DNA from: Imperialibacter sp. EC-SDR9
GTDB taxonomy: Bacteria; Bacteroidota; Bacteroidia; Cytophagales; Cyclobacteriaceae
Length of the DNA stretch: 64,000 bases
Reading direction: 5' to 3'
Assembly: GCF_902498805.1 (NCBI RefSeq)
Contig: NZ_LR701579.1
Location: forward strand, 124,001 to 188,000
Shown: positions 51,805-59,429 of the stretch, in pieces
Numbering within the stretch: position 1 is the first letter of the stretch
Layout: every line of letters starts with the position of its first letter
Notes under the pieces: model-generated
Told to the model about the DNA's origin: nothing
The model's database searches: none
What the model saw: the letters and a program-made list of their open reading frames with translations, nothing else
Made by a program: the position numbers and the translations under genes

Positions 51805-52653
51805 TCACAAGACCCCTTCAGGCACCTCGCTGATCGGCTTGATCATGATGTCTTTGTAAAACAGCTCTGCGCCTTCCGACTGGAGTTGAATCTTTCCCTT
51901 CTTCAGTGGCTGTTCGCCAGCGTCAGTAAGCTGGCGGGAGTTGTACAGCGCCATCACCACCTGGCCATTCACGATATGGATGGCAGTGTCGCCGAAACAA
52001 ATCAACTCCAGCGTATTCCATTCGCCAGTTGGCTTTTCACCATCAGGGAACTTGGTGGCATGGCGGCCTACATCACTTTTTTCGCTAAAGACACGCATGG
52101 CGGCAGTGGCATCATAAACATAGTTGTCGCCGTCTTGGTGGGTAGGCACGTCCATCACGCCGCCAGCCACACCCCAGTAGTCGCCAGTGTCACCTTCCTG
52201 CACCTGAAACTCCTGCGAGCGCATCCAGAAGCCGCCATCGGCCCCATGTGCTCCTACAGCATGGTACAGCAAGCCGCTGTCTCTTTTGCTGTTGTCCTTC
52301 GGCCGGTGTTTGGCCTCTCCCCATTTGAACTGTAGCTTCAGGTGGTAGTTACTGAATTCGCTGGTGGTCGAAATGCCACCCCACTGCTCGCCTGAGATAC
52401 GAATGGTGCTTTGCTGATCAACTTTTGCCACGCTGAAGATTCCTTTAGGGTCTTTATTCAGGCCCACTGGTTCACCGGCCGGTCGAAACGTAGAATCATT
52501 GACCTGTGTCCATTCCTGGCCCAGGTAGGTGTCCCAGCCGGTCAGGTCTTCCCCATTGAACAGGATTTGCCAATCCTGTTTTTCAGAAGAGCTTTGGCAG
52601 CTGAATAGGATAATGAAAACAACCAGCGAAAGTGTAGGTACGAGTTTGATCAT
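51805..52653 (-). CDS. DUF1080 domain lipoprotein (3-keto-disaccharide hydrolase family)
   Basis: 282 residues: signal with lipobox LFSC (Cys19), then a concanavalin-like domain with WQILFNGEDLTGWDTYLG, GGISTTSEFSNYHLKLQFKWG, SGLLYHAVGAHG and WNTLELICFGDTAIHIVNG (landmarks FNGEDLTGW and SGLLYH). DUF1080 proteins act on 3-keto-glycosides or bind sugars; the substrate is unknown here. Stands alone, with the palindromic element just downstream. Confidence 0.88.
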   Translation of the reverse strand: MIKLVPTLSLVVFIILFSCQSSSEKQDWQILFNGEDLTGWDTYLGQEWTQVNDSTFRPAGEPVGLNKDPKGIFSVAKVDQQSTIRISGEQWGGISTTSEFSNYHLKLQFKWGEAKHRPKDNSKRDSGLLYHAVGAHGADGGFWMRSQEFQVQEGDTGDYWGVAGGVMDVPTHQDGDNYVYDATAAMRVFSEKSDVGRHATKFPDGEKPTGEWNTLELICFGDTAIHIVNGQVVMALYNSRQLTDAGEQPLKKGKIQLQSEGAELFYKDIMIKPISEVPEGVL

Positions 52654-52866
52654 GGTAAGATGGCGTTGTGAGCTGTTGAACTTACCTACAATATCGGTTT
52701 TTTCTTTGAGTTGCTAAGAGCATACCCTTTACAGCCTGTTTTTCGTATATTAAACAAACGAGGTGGCTTTCTCTTCTCCCTGCCACACGTTCCCCTCCAG
52801 CGCTAGATTCATCCGTTTGATGGGCATCAAACAACTTGTTTGATGCGCATCGAATATCTTGAACTT

Positions 52867-53042
52867 GCTGTAGAGCGACCTGGATTTAGCTGTAGACGGG
52901 AACGAATCTCGCCGTAGATTCGCTTGTTTCTAGCGGTGGATGGGAGTGCGTCTTGCCGTGGTTATCTGTTCATCCAGGTGTAGAATGACATCGGCATAGC
53001 GCTGGGTTCAAGTGTGCCTTGCCTTGTTTAACGACCTCAACT
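52867..53042. repeat. Degenerate direct-repeat array with exact 22-bp period
   Basis: Units start at 52867, 52889, 52911, 52933, 52955, 52977, 52999 and 53021, always 22 bp apart. The first 8 bases stay close to GCYGTAGA (for example GCTGTAGA, GCCGTAGA, GCGGTGGA, GGTGTAGA), while the remaining 14 vary. A weaker copy (GCGCTAGA) is at 52800, and two GTTTGATG palindromes (52815-52832 and 52838-52855) precede the array. It lies in the 466-bp gap between the divergent DUF1080 and M24 genes. No frame is kept across it, since 22 is not a multiple of 3. Confidence 0.65.
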
Positions 53043-53119
53043 CCCATACATCACTTCTCAGTAGTGCAAAACGCCGGAAATTGCTAATTAGCACCGTACT
53101 CGTAAACAGCCATTCAACC

Positions 53120-54418
53120 ATGAGAATACTACTCGCCTTCTTTATGCTGCTTGTCAGCACCAGCGCCTTCAGCCAGGAAGCCATGCGCCGCTGGCGCAAA
53201 ATGAACCAGGTACGAAACGATAAGTTTGACCTGGTGCTGCCGGAAGCCATGAGGGAAAACAATATTGATATGTGGATCATCATGAACCGGGAGGGGAATT
53301 TTGATCCGCTGTATCCTGATATGGGCGAAGGCTACGTCGGCAGTGTGGGCTACTACATTTTCACCGATCGTGGGAGCGACCGTATCGAGCGATCCGTGCT
53401 GGGCATTGACGGCTATCTGCTGGAAGAGGGTGGCGCCTACGATTACTTCGGGTCGGCCAGTGAACTCAAGGCATTTGTGGAGGCCCGTGATCCTAAGCGG
53501 ATTGGCCTTAATATGTCAAAAAACATTGGTGGGGCCGATGGCCTCAGCCATTCAGGCTACTTGGAATTAGCTGAAGTGCTGGGCAAGAAGTTCGAGCAGC
53601 GGTTTGTGTCGGCGGAGAAGCTGGCGTCCGACTTCCGGTCGAGGCGGGTGGCCGGCGAAATAGCGATTTATGGTGAGGCCGGTGAACTGTCGTACACCCT
53701 TGCAGAAAGGGCCCTGTCGAACGAGGTAATCACTCCGGGCGTAACCACGTTGGAAGATGTGGCCTGGTGGATGAAGGAGCAGCTTTTCAAAAACAACCTG
53801 GAGTCATCGTTTGGCATGCCTTCAGTGTATGTCACCGGCCCTGAGGGGATTGCCGCCACTTCCACCGACCGCATCATTCAGCGAGGCGACGTACTTTTCA
53901 TCGACTGGGGTGTGGGGCTCATGAACATGTATACGGACATGAAGCGGATGGCCTATGTGCTGAAAGAAGGGGAAACCGGAGTACCTCCTGGCATCCAAAA
54001 CGCCTTCGAACAGGCCGTGAAAGTACGGGATGTGGTAAAACAAACCATCAAACCCGGAGTGACGGCGCAGAAAGCTGAGGATGCCGTTTACGAAGCGCTG
54101 ACCAAAGCCGGTTTTAACAAGATGGCAGGGTTCAACAAACCTACCGAGCTTGATAAAACGGATGTAATCATTGGTTGCCATTCGGTAGGCAACTGGGGCC
54201 ATGGCATCGGGCCGTCCATTGCTTTTTTCAATCCGTTGCAGTTGGGGTATGAGATCAAGCCCTCCAATTTGCTGTCGATTGAGTTTTTTGCCTACACAAA
54301 GGTGCCCGAGTGGGGCGGTAAGAAGCTGCGGGTGGCGCTGGAAGATGATGCCATTATTACTGCGAGAGGTGTCGAATGGCTGTATCCGATCAATCCCAGG
54401 GTGCTGCTGATAAAGTGA
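53120..54418 (+). CDS. M24 family metallopeptidase (Xaa-Pro dipeptidase-like), secreted
   Basis: 432 residues from ATG 53120, with a signal peptide MRILLAFFMLLVSTSAFSQ. The frame before that lies in the repeat array. A creatinase-type N-terminal domain (about 20-190) is followed by the pita-bread peptidase domain with metal ligands in LFIDWGVGLMNMYTDMKRMAYV (two Asp), HSVGNWGHGIGPS (His) and two later Glu. It is predicted to cleave Xaa-Pro peptides in the periplasm. Not recognised beyond family. Confidence 0.87.
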   Translation: MRILLAFFMLLVSTSAFSQEAMRRWRKMNQVRNDKFDLVLPEAMRENNIDMWIIMNREGNFDPLYPDMGEGYVGSVGYYIFTDRGSDRIERSVLGIDGYLLEEGGAYDYFGSASELKAFVEARDPKRIGLNMSKNIGGADGLSHSGYLELAEVLGKKFEQRFVSAEKLASDFRSRRVAGEIAIYGEAGELSYTLAERALSNEVITPGVTTLEDVAWWMKEQLFKNNLESSFGMPSVYVTGPEGIAATSTDRIIQRGDVLFIDWGVGLMNMYTDMKRMAYVLKEGETGVPPGIQNAFEQAVKVRDVVKQTIKPGVTAQKAEDAVYEALTKAGFNKMAGFNKPTELDKTDVIIGCHSVGNWGHGIGPSIAFFNPLQLGYEIKPSNLLSIEFFAYTKVPEWGGKKLRVALEDDAIITARGVEWLYPINPRVLLIK

Positions 54419-54579
54419 TAGATGAGGCATACTGCCAATGAAGACGATTGAGGAAGGTGCAAAGACGACAGTTGCGTTTTCCGCTTCGCAGCTTATTCAC
54501 ATTCACCCTGAGTATGCCGCTTTGTATCTGATCAACCCCTTCTAAAAGGCCAGCCTTACTTATTCTTTAAGTTGTTAGC

Positions 54580-54646
54580 GTCGGAAATTTTCCAACACGT
54601 CGGCTTTTTACCACACCGTTGTCGGAAAAGTGAATGGATTCGCCGG
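54580..54646 (+). promoter_or_regulatory. Phased GTCGG direct repeats (operator candidates) upstream of the regulator
   Basis: GTCGG at 54580, 54599 and 54621 and GCCGG at 54642, mostly followed by A/T-rich bases (GTCGGAAAT, GTCGGCTTT, GTCGGAAAA, GCCGGATTT). Spacings are 19, 22 and 21 bp, about two helical turns. The last repeat begins 37 bp before the TACCTTTG box at 54679. The layout is that of AraC-type half-sites on one DNA face. Confidence 0.6.
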
Positions 54647-54657
54647 ATTTTTTGTAG

Positions 54658-54686
54658 TTGCCTCATCTGCCTGCCCACTACCTTTG
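54658..54686 (+). promoter_or_regulatory. Promoter downstream of the GTCGG array
   Basis: TTG at 54658-54660, an 18-bp spacer, and TACCTTTG at 54679-54686. Predicted start near 54692. Confidence 0.65.
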
Positions 54687-54691
54687 TACCC

Positions 54692-54822
54692 ACAAAAACG
54701 CAACAAGCTATTTAAAGAAAGAGCCCATCCTGTGGGTGGATCGAATTATTTTTTTAACTATTTCTCCGTATTTTTTTCACCACCAGACTCCAGGGCAGGT
54801 TAGTATTTAACCTGCCCTTTTT
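54692..54822 (+). ncRNA. Candidate small RNA or attenuated leader
   Basis: About 130 nt from the predicted start site to a strong terminator (54792-54822). It has no convincing ORF. The 5' segment ACCCAC (54688-54693) can pair with GTGGGT (54732-54737), which competes with a local CCCA/TGGG hairpin (54724-54736). Two T7 stretches follow. It may be an independent sRNA or the regulator's leader with an attenuator. Confidence 0.45.
54792..54822 (+). terminator. Intrinsic terminator upstream of the AraC-hybrid gene
   Basis: Perfect 11-bp stem AGGGCAGGTTA/TAACCTGCCCT with a 5-nt loop, then T5. It stands 150 bp before the next start codon and about 100 nt after the predicted start site, with no gene in between. 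Confidence 0.9.
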
Positions 54823-54972
54823 GCGTCGATAACTGGCCAGTAGGTAATTATGGGTCATGTTTGGGTGCTTCTGTCTGACTCATTATGGCTTTAAAGAAGA
54901 AATGCGACGCTCTGTCCTTGGCGGTATTTGTGCTATAATTGTATACTAAAATTCCAGACAGTATCATTTGTT

Positions 54973-56643
54973 ATGAAGCCAGCTACTCAGTATACAAAAA
55001 GCGGCCGTATCAATATTGCTTACCAGGTTTTTGGCTCCGGATCAATCGACCTGGTTTATATTCCGGGATGGGTGTCTAACATTGACTGGATGTGGGCCTG
55101 CCCTGAGCTGGTCGACTTTCTACAGGAACTGGGCAAAATCGCCAGGGTCATTTTGTTTGACAAAAGAGGCACAGGGCTGTCGGACCGTGTGGTGGAGCTT
55201 TCCACACTGGAAGAAAGGATGGACGACATTCGTGCCGTAATGGACGCCGTTGGGTCGCAAAAAGCCGTTTTGTTTGGACATTCAGAGGGCGGCTCCGTGT
55301 CGGCCCTCTTTGCTGCTACCTACCCCAACCGCACCATTTCACTCATTACTTTTGGCGTGTTTGCCAAGCGCCGCTATGCGCCCGACTATCCCTGGGCACC
55401 CACCGACGAGGAGCGCCAGGTGGTGTATGACATGATCGAAAACAACTGGGGCGGTGGCGACATGGGCCTGGAGTCGCTCGCCCCTTCCAAAGCCAACGAT
55501 AAGGTGTTTATGGATTGGTTGGCCAGCTACTTCCGCTCCGGCGCCAGCCCGAGCGCAGCGATGGTGCTCACCAAAATGAATACGCAGGTTGATATCATTG
55601 ATATTTTGGGTACGATCAAAGTGCCAACGCTCCTTATGCAGCGCACCCACGACATTGATGTGAAAATTGAGGAGGGACGGTTCATTGCTGAGCGTATTCA
55701 GGGAGCCAAGTTCGTGGAGTTTACGGGAAGAGACCACCTTTTTTGGGTGGGCAATACTAAAGAGGTGCTGGAAACGATGAGGGCTTTTATCTTAGGGGTG
55801 AAGCCCATCAGAAACTATCGGGAGCAGCTTTTCACTATAGTTGCCGCCCGTATTATCTCGTTGGAAAATGTTGATGCCAATCCTGAGGAGCTCATCCGCC
55901 AATTTGTGGAGCAGTACCGGGGCAAGGTGGTTCAATACAACCGCCAGACATTCATCGCTATATTTGAAGGGCCAAGCAAGGCCGTTCATTGCAGCATCGA
56001 TCTCGTGGATGCCATTCAGAGCATGCCTGCCCAGCTGGCCATTGGTATTCACATCAGAGAAGGGGCTGTAGATGAGGCTCACTTCATCAGCGGTGAAACC
56101 GAGGCCTTTGTCGACGCCATGCTCCAGCTGGCAAAACCCAACCAGATCCTTGTCACACAAACTGTGAAAAGCCTGCTATCGGGAGCGGGCGTGAGTTTCA
56201 CGCAGTATAAGGCGGTGTACGAAACGCTTTCGGGTGAATCGTTTCTGCTGTTCAGTGTAACCGATCCGCTCAGTGCTGATGAAAAAGCGGGGCAAATTTC
56301 GCCGAAGAAGGTGTTGAAAAATGATTCCTTCCTGGAAAACGTGCTGCAGAGTATCGATACTCATTTGGAGAACGAGCTTTTTGGCGTGGAAATGCTTTGC
56401 CGGGAAATTGGCATCAGTGAGCGCCAACTCCAGCGCAAGCTGAAGGCGGTGACCAATAAGTCGCCCAATCAGCTGATTACTTCTGTGCGGTTGCACCGTG
56501 CGAAGGAGCTGCTCATGGGTAGTGAGTTTGGGATTGCAGAAGCCGCCTTTAAAACAGGCTTTGCCAATCCGTCCTATTTCTCTAAATGTTTCAAAAAAGA
56601 GTTTGGATCAAGCCCCTCCGATCTTTTACTACTAAGCCGCTGA
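54973..56643 (+). CDS. Hybrid regulator: alpha/beta hydrolase, cyclase-like domain, AraC-type DNA-binding domain
   Basis: 556 residues from MKPATQYTKSGRINIAYQ; the frame opens earlier at 54928 without support. Domain 1 (about 1-280) is an alpha/beta hydrolase: LVYIPGWVSNIDWMW, FDKRGTGLSDR, the nucleophile elbow GHSEGGS with Ser104, and His255 in GRDHLFW. Domain 2 (about 286-429) resembles the class III cyclase domain found fused to such hydrolases in mycobacteria, but LFTIVAARI replaces the usual FTDIVGST and NRQTF the GDGF loop, so both metal aspartates are gone. Domain 3 (about 450-556) is an AraC-family pair of helix-turn-helices (MLCREIGISERQLQRKL; AEAAFKTGFANPSYFSKCFKKEFG). It is probably a ligand-sensing activator acting on the GTCGG arrays around it. 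Hydrolase activity is possible but unproven. Confidence 0.85.
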   Translation: MKPATQYTKSGRINIAYQVFGSGSIDLVYIPGWVSNIDWMWACPELVDFLQELGKIARVILFDKRGTGLSDRVVELSTLEERMDDIRAVMDAVGSQKAVLFGHSEGGSVSALFAATYPNRTISLITFGVFAKRRYAPDYPWAPTDEERQVVYDMIENNWGGGDMGLESLAPSKANDKVFMDWLASYFRSGASPSAAMVLTKMNTQVDIIDILGTIKVPTLLMQRTHDIDVKIEEGRFIAERIQGAKFVEFTGRDHLFWVGNTKEVLETMRAFILGVKPIRNYREQLFTIVAARIISLENVDANPEELIRQFVEQYRGKVVQYNRQTFIAIFEGPSKAVHCSIDLVDAIQSMPAQLAIGIHIREGAVDEAHFISGETEAFVDAMLQLAKPNQILVTQTVKSLLSGAGVSFTQYKAVYETLSGESFLLFSVTDPLSADEKAGQISPKKVLKNDSFLENVLQSIDTHLENELFGVEMLCREIGISERQLQRKLKAVTNKSPNQLITSVRLHRAKELLMGSEFGIAEAAFKTGFANPSYFSKCFKKEFGSSPSDLLLLSR

Positions 56644-56670
56644 TTATCAGCTTAGGAACTACCACGTTTT

Positions 56671-56757
56671 GTCGGTTTTGTTATACCCCATGTCGGAAAT
56701 GTTAACACAATTGGCGGTATTGTGCTAGCCGCACCCTATTGGTTATATCTAATTTTG
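56671..56757 (+). promoter_or_regulatory. Second GTCGG array and promoter of the cytochrome-YceI-DUF5777 operon
   Basis: GTCGG at 56671 and 56692 and GGCGG at 56713, spaced exactly 21 bp. TAATTTTG (56750-56757) follows, again 37 bp after the start of the last repeat, as at 54642/54679. No TTG is present at the usual distance, as expected for an activator-dependent promoter. Confidence 0.6.
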
Positions 56758-56899
56758 TCATCAAATAATACTAGAAATATTACTCCTGGGTGCTGCCAGC
56801 TGGCTTTTGGCATACGTTGGCAAAGAGGAAAAATGGCAACTGTTTGGCTATTCTTCTTTTTTAGAAACCGGGCGGGGTTGCTAGCAAAACTATTTTTTA

Positions 56900-57694
56900 A
56901 TGATGGAAACAAAATTAATTCGTGGCACGGTCAGCGTGCTATTTTTTCTCACCACAATGTCGTGCACCTGGGAGCAGGCTGAACCACAGGTAGATTGCTC
57001 GGTGTCGCCAGTGGAAATAGACGTATTGGAAAGCGTAGCGACTGAATGTGGCGCTGCCATTGGGAGCTTCAGGGTCAATGCGGCTGGAGGTGAGCCTCCT
57101 TATTTATATACGTCAGAAGCTGGCACAAATGCGGATGGTGTATTTAGTAGTCTGGAGGCGGGAAACTATGTAGTGGTAGCGACTGATGCGAAAGGTTGTG
57201 CAAGTGAGGTAACTATTCCGATTCAAAACCTGGAGGGGGTGAACCTACAGGAAATTGTGGTGGAGGAGTCGGGATGTGGGTCAACAGAGGGAAAAATTGA
57301 GGTGGTAGCCTCTGGGGGTGTGGAGCCCTACCTCTACAGTATCAACGAAGGCCAGCCACAGACGGGGAGGACTTTTTCTGGCCTGACCAGGGGTACTTAT
57401 ACCGTGAAAATAGCAGACCAGCTGGGTTGTGAGATCGTCGAGAGTGTGGAGGTGTTGGCGGGCGTTAGCTACGAGAATTCTGTCAAAAACATTATTGAAA
57501 ACAGCTGTGCGGTTTCGGGTTGCCACAACGGCAGCATCTCTCCCGACCTGAGGTCTTTCGCCACTATTCAAGCCAGGGCCAGCTCCATCAAAGCAAGAAC
57601 AGCGAGTGGATCAATGCCCAGAGGGTCGACACTTACTCAGGCACAAAAAGATGCTATTGCCTGCTGGGTGGATGATGGAGCCCCACAAAATTGA
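56900..57694 (+). CDS. Lipoprotein with SprB-like repeats and a C-terminal c-type heme-binding domain
   Basis: 264 residues: signal with lipobox LTTMSC (Cys22), then two SprB-type repeats (GSFRVNAAGGEPPYLYT... and GKIEVVASGGVEPYLYSIN..., each ending in a GxYxVxAxDxxGC pattern). The last about 70 residues hold CAVSGCHNG, a CxxxxCH heme attachment motif, and SMPRG, a possible Met axial ligand, with CWVDDGAPQN at the end. It is probably exported and heme-loaded, passing electrons in the periplasm or at the outer membrane. First gene of the operon that follows the second GTCGG array; ATG 56903 is also possible. Confidence 0.78.
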   Translation: MMETKLIRGTVSVLFFLTTMSCTWEQAEPQVDCSVSPVEIDVLESVATECGAAIGSFRVNAAGGEPPYLYTSEAGTNADGVFSSLEAGNYVVVATDAKGCASEVTIPIQNLEGVNLQEIVVEESGCGSTEGKIEVVASGGVEPYLYSINEGQPQTGRTFSGLTRGTYTVKIADQLGCEIVESVEVLAGVSYENSVKNIIENSCAVSGCHNGSISPDLRSFATIQARASSIKARTASGSMPRGSTLTQAQKDAIACWVDDGAPQN

Positions 57695-57784
57695 TAGATG
57701 AATCACTTTTAGCGACAACAAATAACAAGGAATACCTGCGGGAACCAGGGTAACTCCAATTTTTAGACTTAAAACAGAGATACA

Positions 57785-58339
57785 ATGAAACGTGAAATAT
57801 TAACAATCATTCTTGGCTTGATCACAGCAGGCCTGGCGATGGCGCAGGGCCCGATGGTGGATCGCAGCGGAACCGCCACCTTCTTTTCTGAAGCGCCGCT
57901 CGAAAACATTGAAGCCACTAACAAAGAGGTGTTGGGTGCTATGGACCTGGAAAAAGGGACATTGGCAGTGTCTATGCTCATGAAGGGATTTCACTTTGAC
58001 AAGAGCCTGATGGAGGAACACTTCAATGAAAACTACGTGGAGTCGGATAAATTTCCGAGAGCGACTTTCAAGGGAGTCATCAGCAACTTCGCTGCACTCG
58101 ACTTTTCGAAAAGCGGGAGCTTTGAAGTAGAAGCCGATGGGGAAATAGAAATCCATGGAGTGAAGAAACCCCTAAAGACGACGGTCAAATTTGAAGTTTC
58201 TTCTAAAGATTTGAAAGTTAATACTGCTTTCAATCTGGCGGTGGCTGATTTCGATATCGAGATACCCACCATCGTGTTCAAGAACATTGCGGAGGTAGTC
58301 GAGGTAAAGGCATTTTTTAATTTCACACGTCCAAAATGA
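57785..58339 (+). CDS. YceI family protein (exported)
   Basis: 184 residues with a signal peptide ending GLAMAQ. It has a YceI lipocalin-like barrel: GTATFFSEAPLENIEATN, FDKSLMEEHFNENYVESDKFPRATFKG (landmark ESDKFPRATFKG), EIEIHGVKKPLKTTV. YceI proteins bind isoprenoid lipids such as quinones in the periplasm. Its stop overlaps the start of the next gene by 4 bases (ATGA), so the two are coupled. Confidence 0.92.
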   Translation: MKREILTIILGLITAGLAMAQGPMVDRSGTATFFSEAPLENIEATNKEVLGAMDLEKGTLAVSMLMKGFHFDKSLMEEHFNENYVESDKFPRATFKGVISNFAALDFSKSGSFEVEADGEIEIHGVKKPLKTTVKFEVSSKDLKVNTAFNLAVADFDIEIPTIVFKNIAEVVEVKAFFNFTRPK

Positions 58340-59205
58340 TGGTAAAGCAGATCACTTCAACCCTTATCTCGCTGGCATTGGCTATGCCGCTGCTGGCCCA
58401 GGATGATCTTCTGGCTGGTCTGGAAGCTGAGCAGGCCGATCAGAAAACGCTGGTGGATGCCACCTTCAAAGGCACCAGACTGATCAACGGTCATTCCATT
58501 GAAACCAGAAAACAAGGTGTGATGGATTTTATCATAGCGCACCGGTTTGGTACTATCGACGGTGGAGCCTATGAGCTTTTTGGGCTGGACAACGCCCTGG
58601 TACGCATAGGGCTGGAGTACGCCGTCAACGACAGGCTCTACGTGGGAGCTGGCAGGAGCTCTTTTGAAAAGACCTATGATGGGTTTGTCAAATACCGTCT
58701 GCTTCGTCAGTCGACGGGCAAAGGGAGTGTTCCGCTGTCTGCCACGTGGCTGAGCTCTATGGCATTGAAGACCCTGAAGAATCCGACGTATGATCTGCAG
58801 TTTACCGACAAGCTTGCTTTTTCGCATCAGCTTTTGCTTGCTCGCAAGTTTAACAACGGCCTTTCGCTCCAGCTGATGCCCACCTGGGTGCACCGGAACC
58901 TGATTGGCGAAACGGATCTGAACAATGACATCTTAGCGCTGGGTGTTGGCGGACGCATCAAGCTTTCTCAACGGGTGGCACTTTGTGCTGAATACTACTA
59001 TCAGTTTCAACACCTTAATGAAAACACACAGAATGCGCTGGCGGTAGGGGTCGATATTGAAACGGGCGGCCATGTGTTTCAGCTACAGTTTACCAATGCC
59101 ACGTCCATGGTGCCGAAGGGCTTCGTGTCAGAAACGACCAACGATTTTTTCAAAGGTGAAATTCACTTCGGTTTTAATGTCTCAAGAACTTTTCAACTGA
59201 ACTAG
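58336..59205 (+). CDS. DUF5777 family beta-barrel protein
   Basis: 289 residues with a signal peptide (ALAMPLLAQ). Strand-rich, with IAHRFGTIDGGAYELFGLDNALVRIGLEY and HVFQLQFTNATSMVPKGF, the landmarks of DUF5777 outer membrane barrels, and the end FGFNVSRTFQLN. Function unknown. DUF5777, YceI and cytochrome-like genes are often neighbours in Bacteroidota. It is translationally coupled to the YceI gene. Confidence 0.85.
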   Translation: MMVKQITSTLISLALAMPLLAQDDLLAGLEAEQADQKTLVDATFKGTRLINGHSIETRKQGVMDFIIAHRFGTIDGGAYELFGLDNALVRIGLEYAVNDRLYVGAGRSSFEKTYDGFVKYRLLRQSTGKGSVPLSATWLSSMALKTLKNPTYDLQFTDKLAFSHQLLLARKFNNGLSLQLMPTWVHRNLIGETDLNNDILALGVGGRIKLSQRVALCAEYYYQFQHLNENTQNALAVGVDIETGGHVFQLQFTNATSMVPKGFVSETTNDFFKGEIHFGFNVSRTFQLN

Positions 59206-59429
59206 CATCCAGTTTATTAACACGGACTAATTGATTTGAGCTGACGAGAAATGCCCCTCAGTTCAATATTTCATAACCCCGTGCGCCCCAACTCTACCCG
59301 AAACCAGACCCGGTTTTGAGACAGAAGAGTATTGTCTGACGGATAAGCACAACATGAATAAGAAACCATACAAGCAGCAAAGAATTTTGATCGAACGCTA
59401 AACGAATTTTTAAACCAGATTAAAGAATA

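Noticed and set aside
52867-53042. The 22-bp array as a CRISPR
   Set aside because: Repeat units are only about 8 conserved bases, spacers of 14 bp are too short, and no cas genes are near.
54438-54545. Small ORF of 35 codons (MKTIEEGAKTTVAF...) after the M24 gene
   Set aside because: No promoter, no recognised family and no sign of conservation can be seen; too short to support.
56722-56982. Open frame of 86 codons before the heme lipoprotein
   Set aside because: It starts before the predicted promoter box at 56750 and overlaps the real gene in another frame.
59296-59343. CCCGGTTTTG and GACGGATAAG as further GTCGG-type operators before 59430
   Set aside because: Their spacing (29 bp) does not fit the 21-bp phase and they miss the first two bases.
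59353-59400. 15-codon ORF (MNKKPYKQQRILIER) as a leader peptide for the COG4315 lipoprotein
   Set aside because: No attenuator structure or codon run is seen around it; likely chance.
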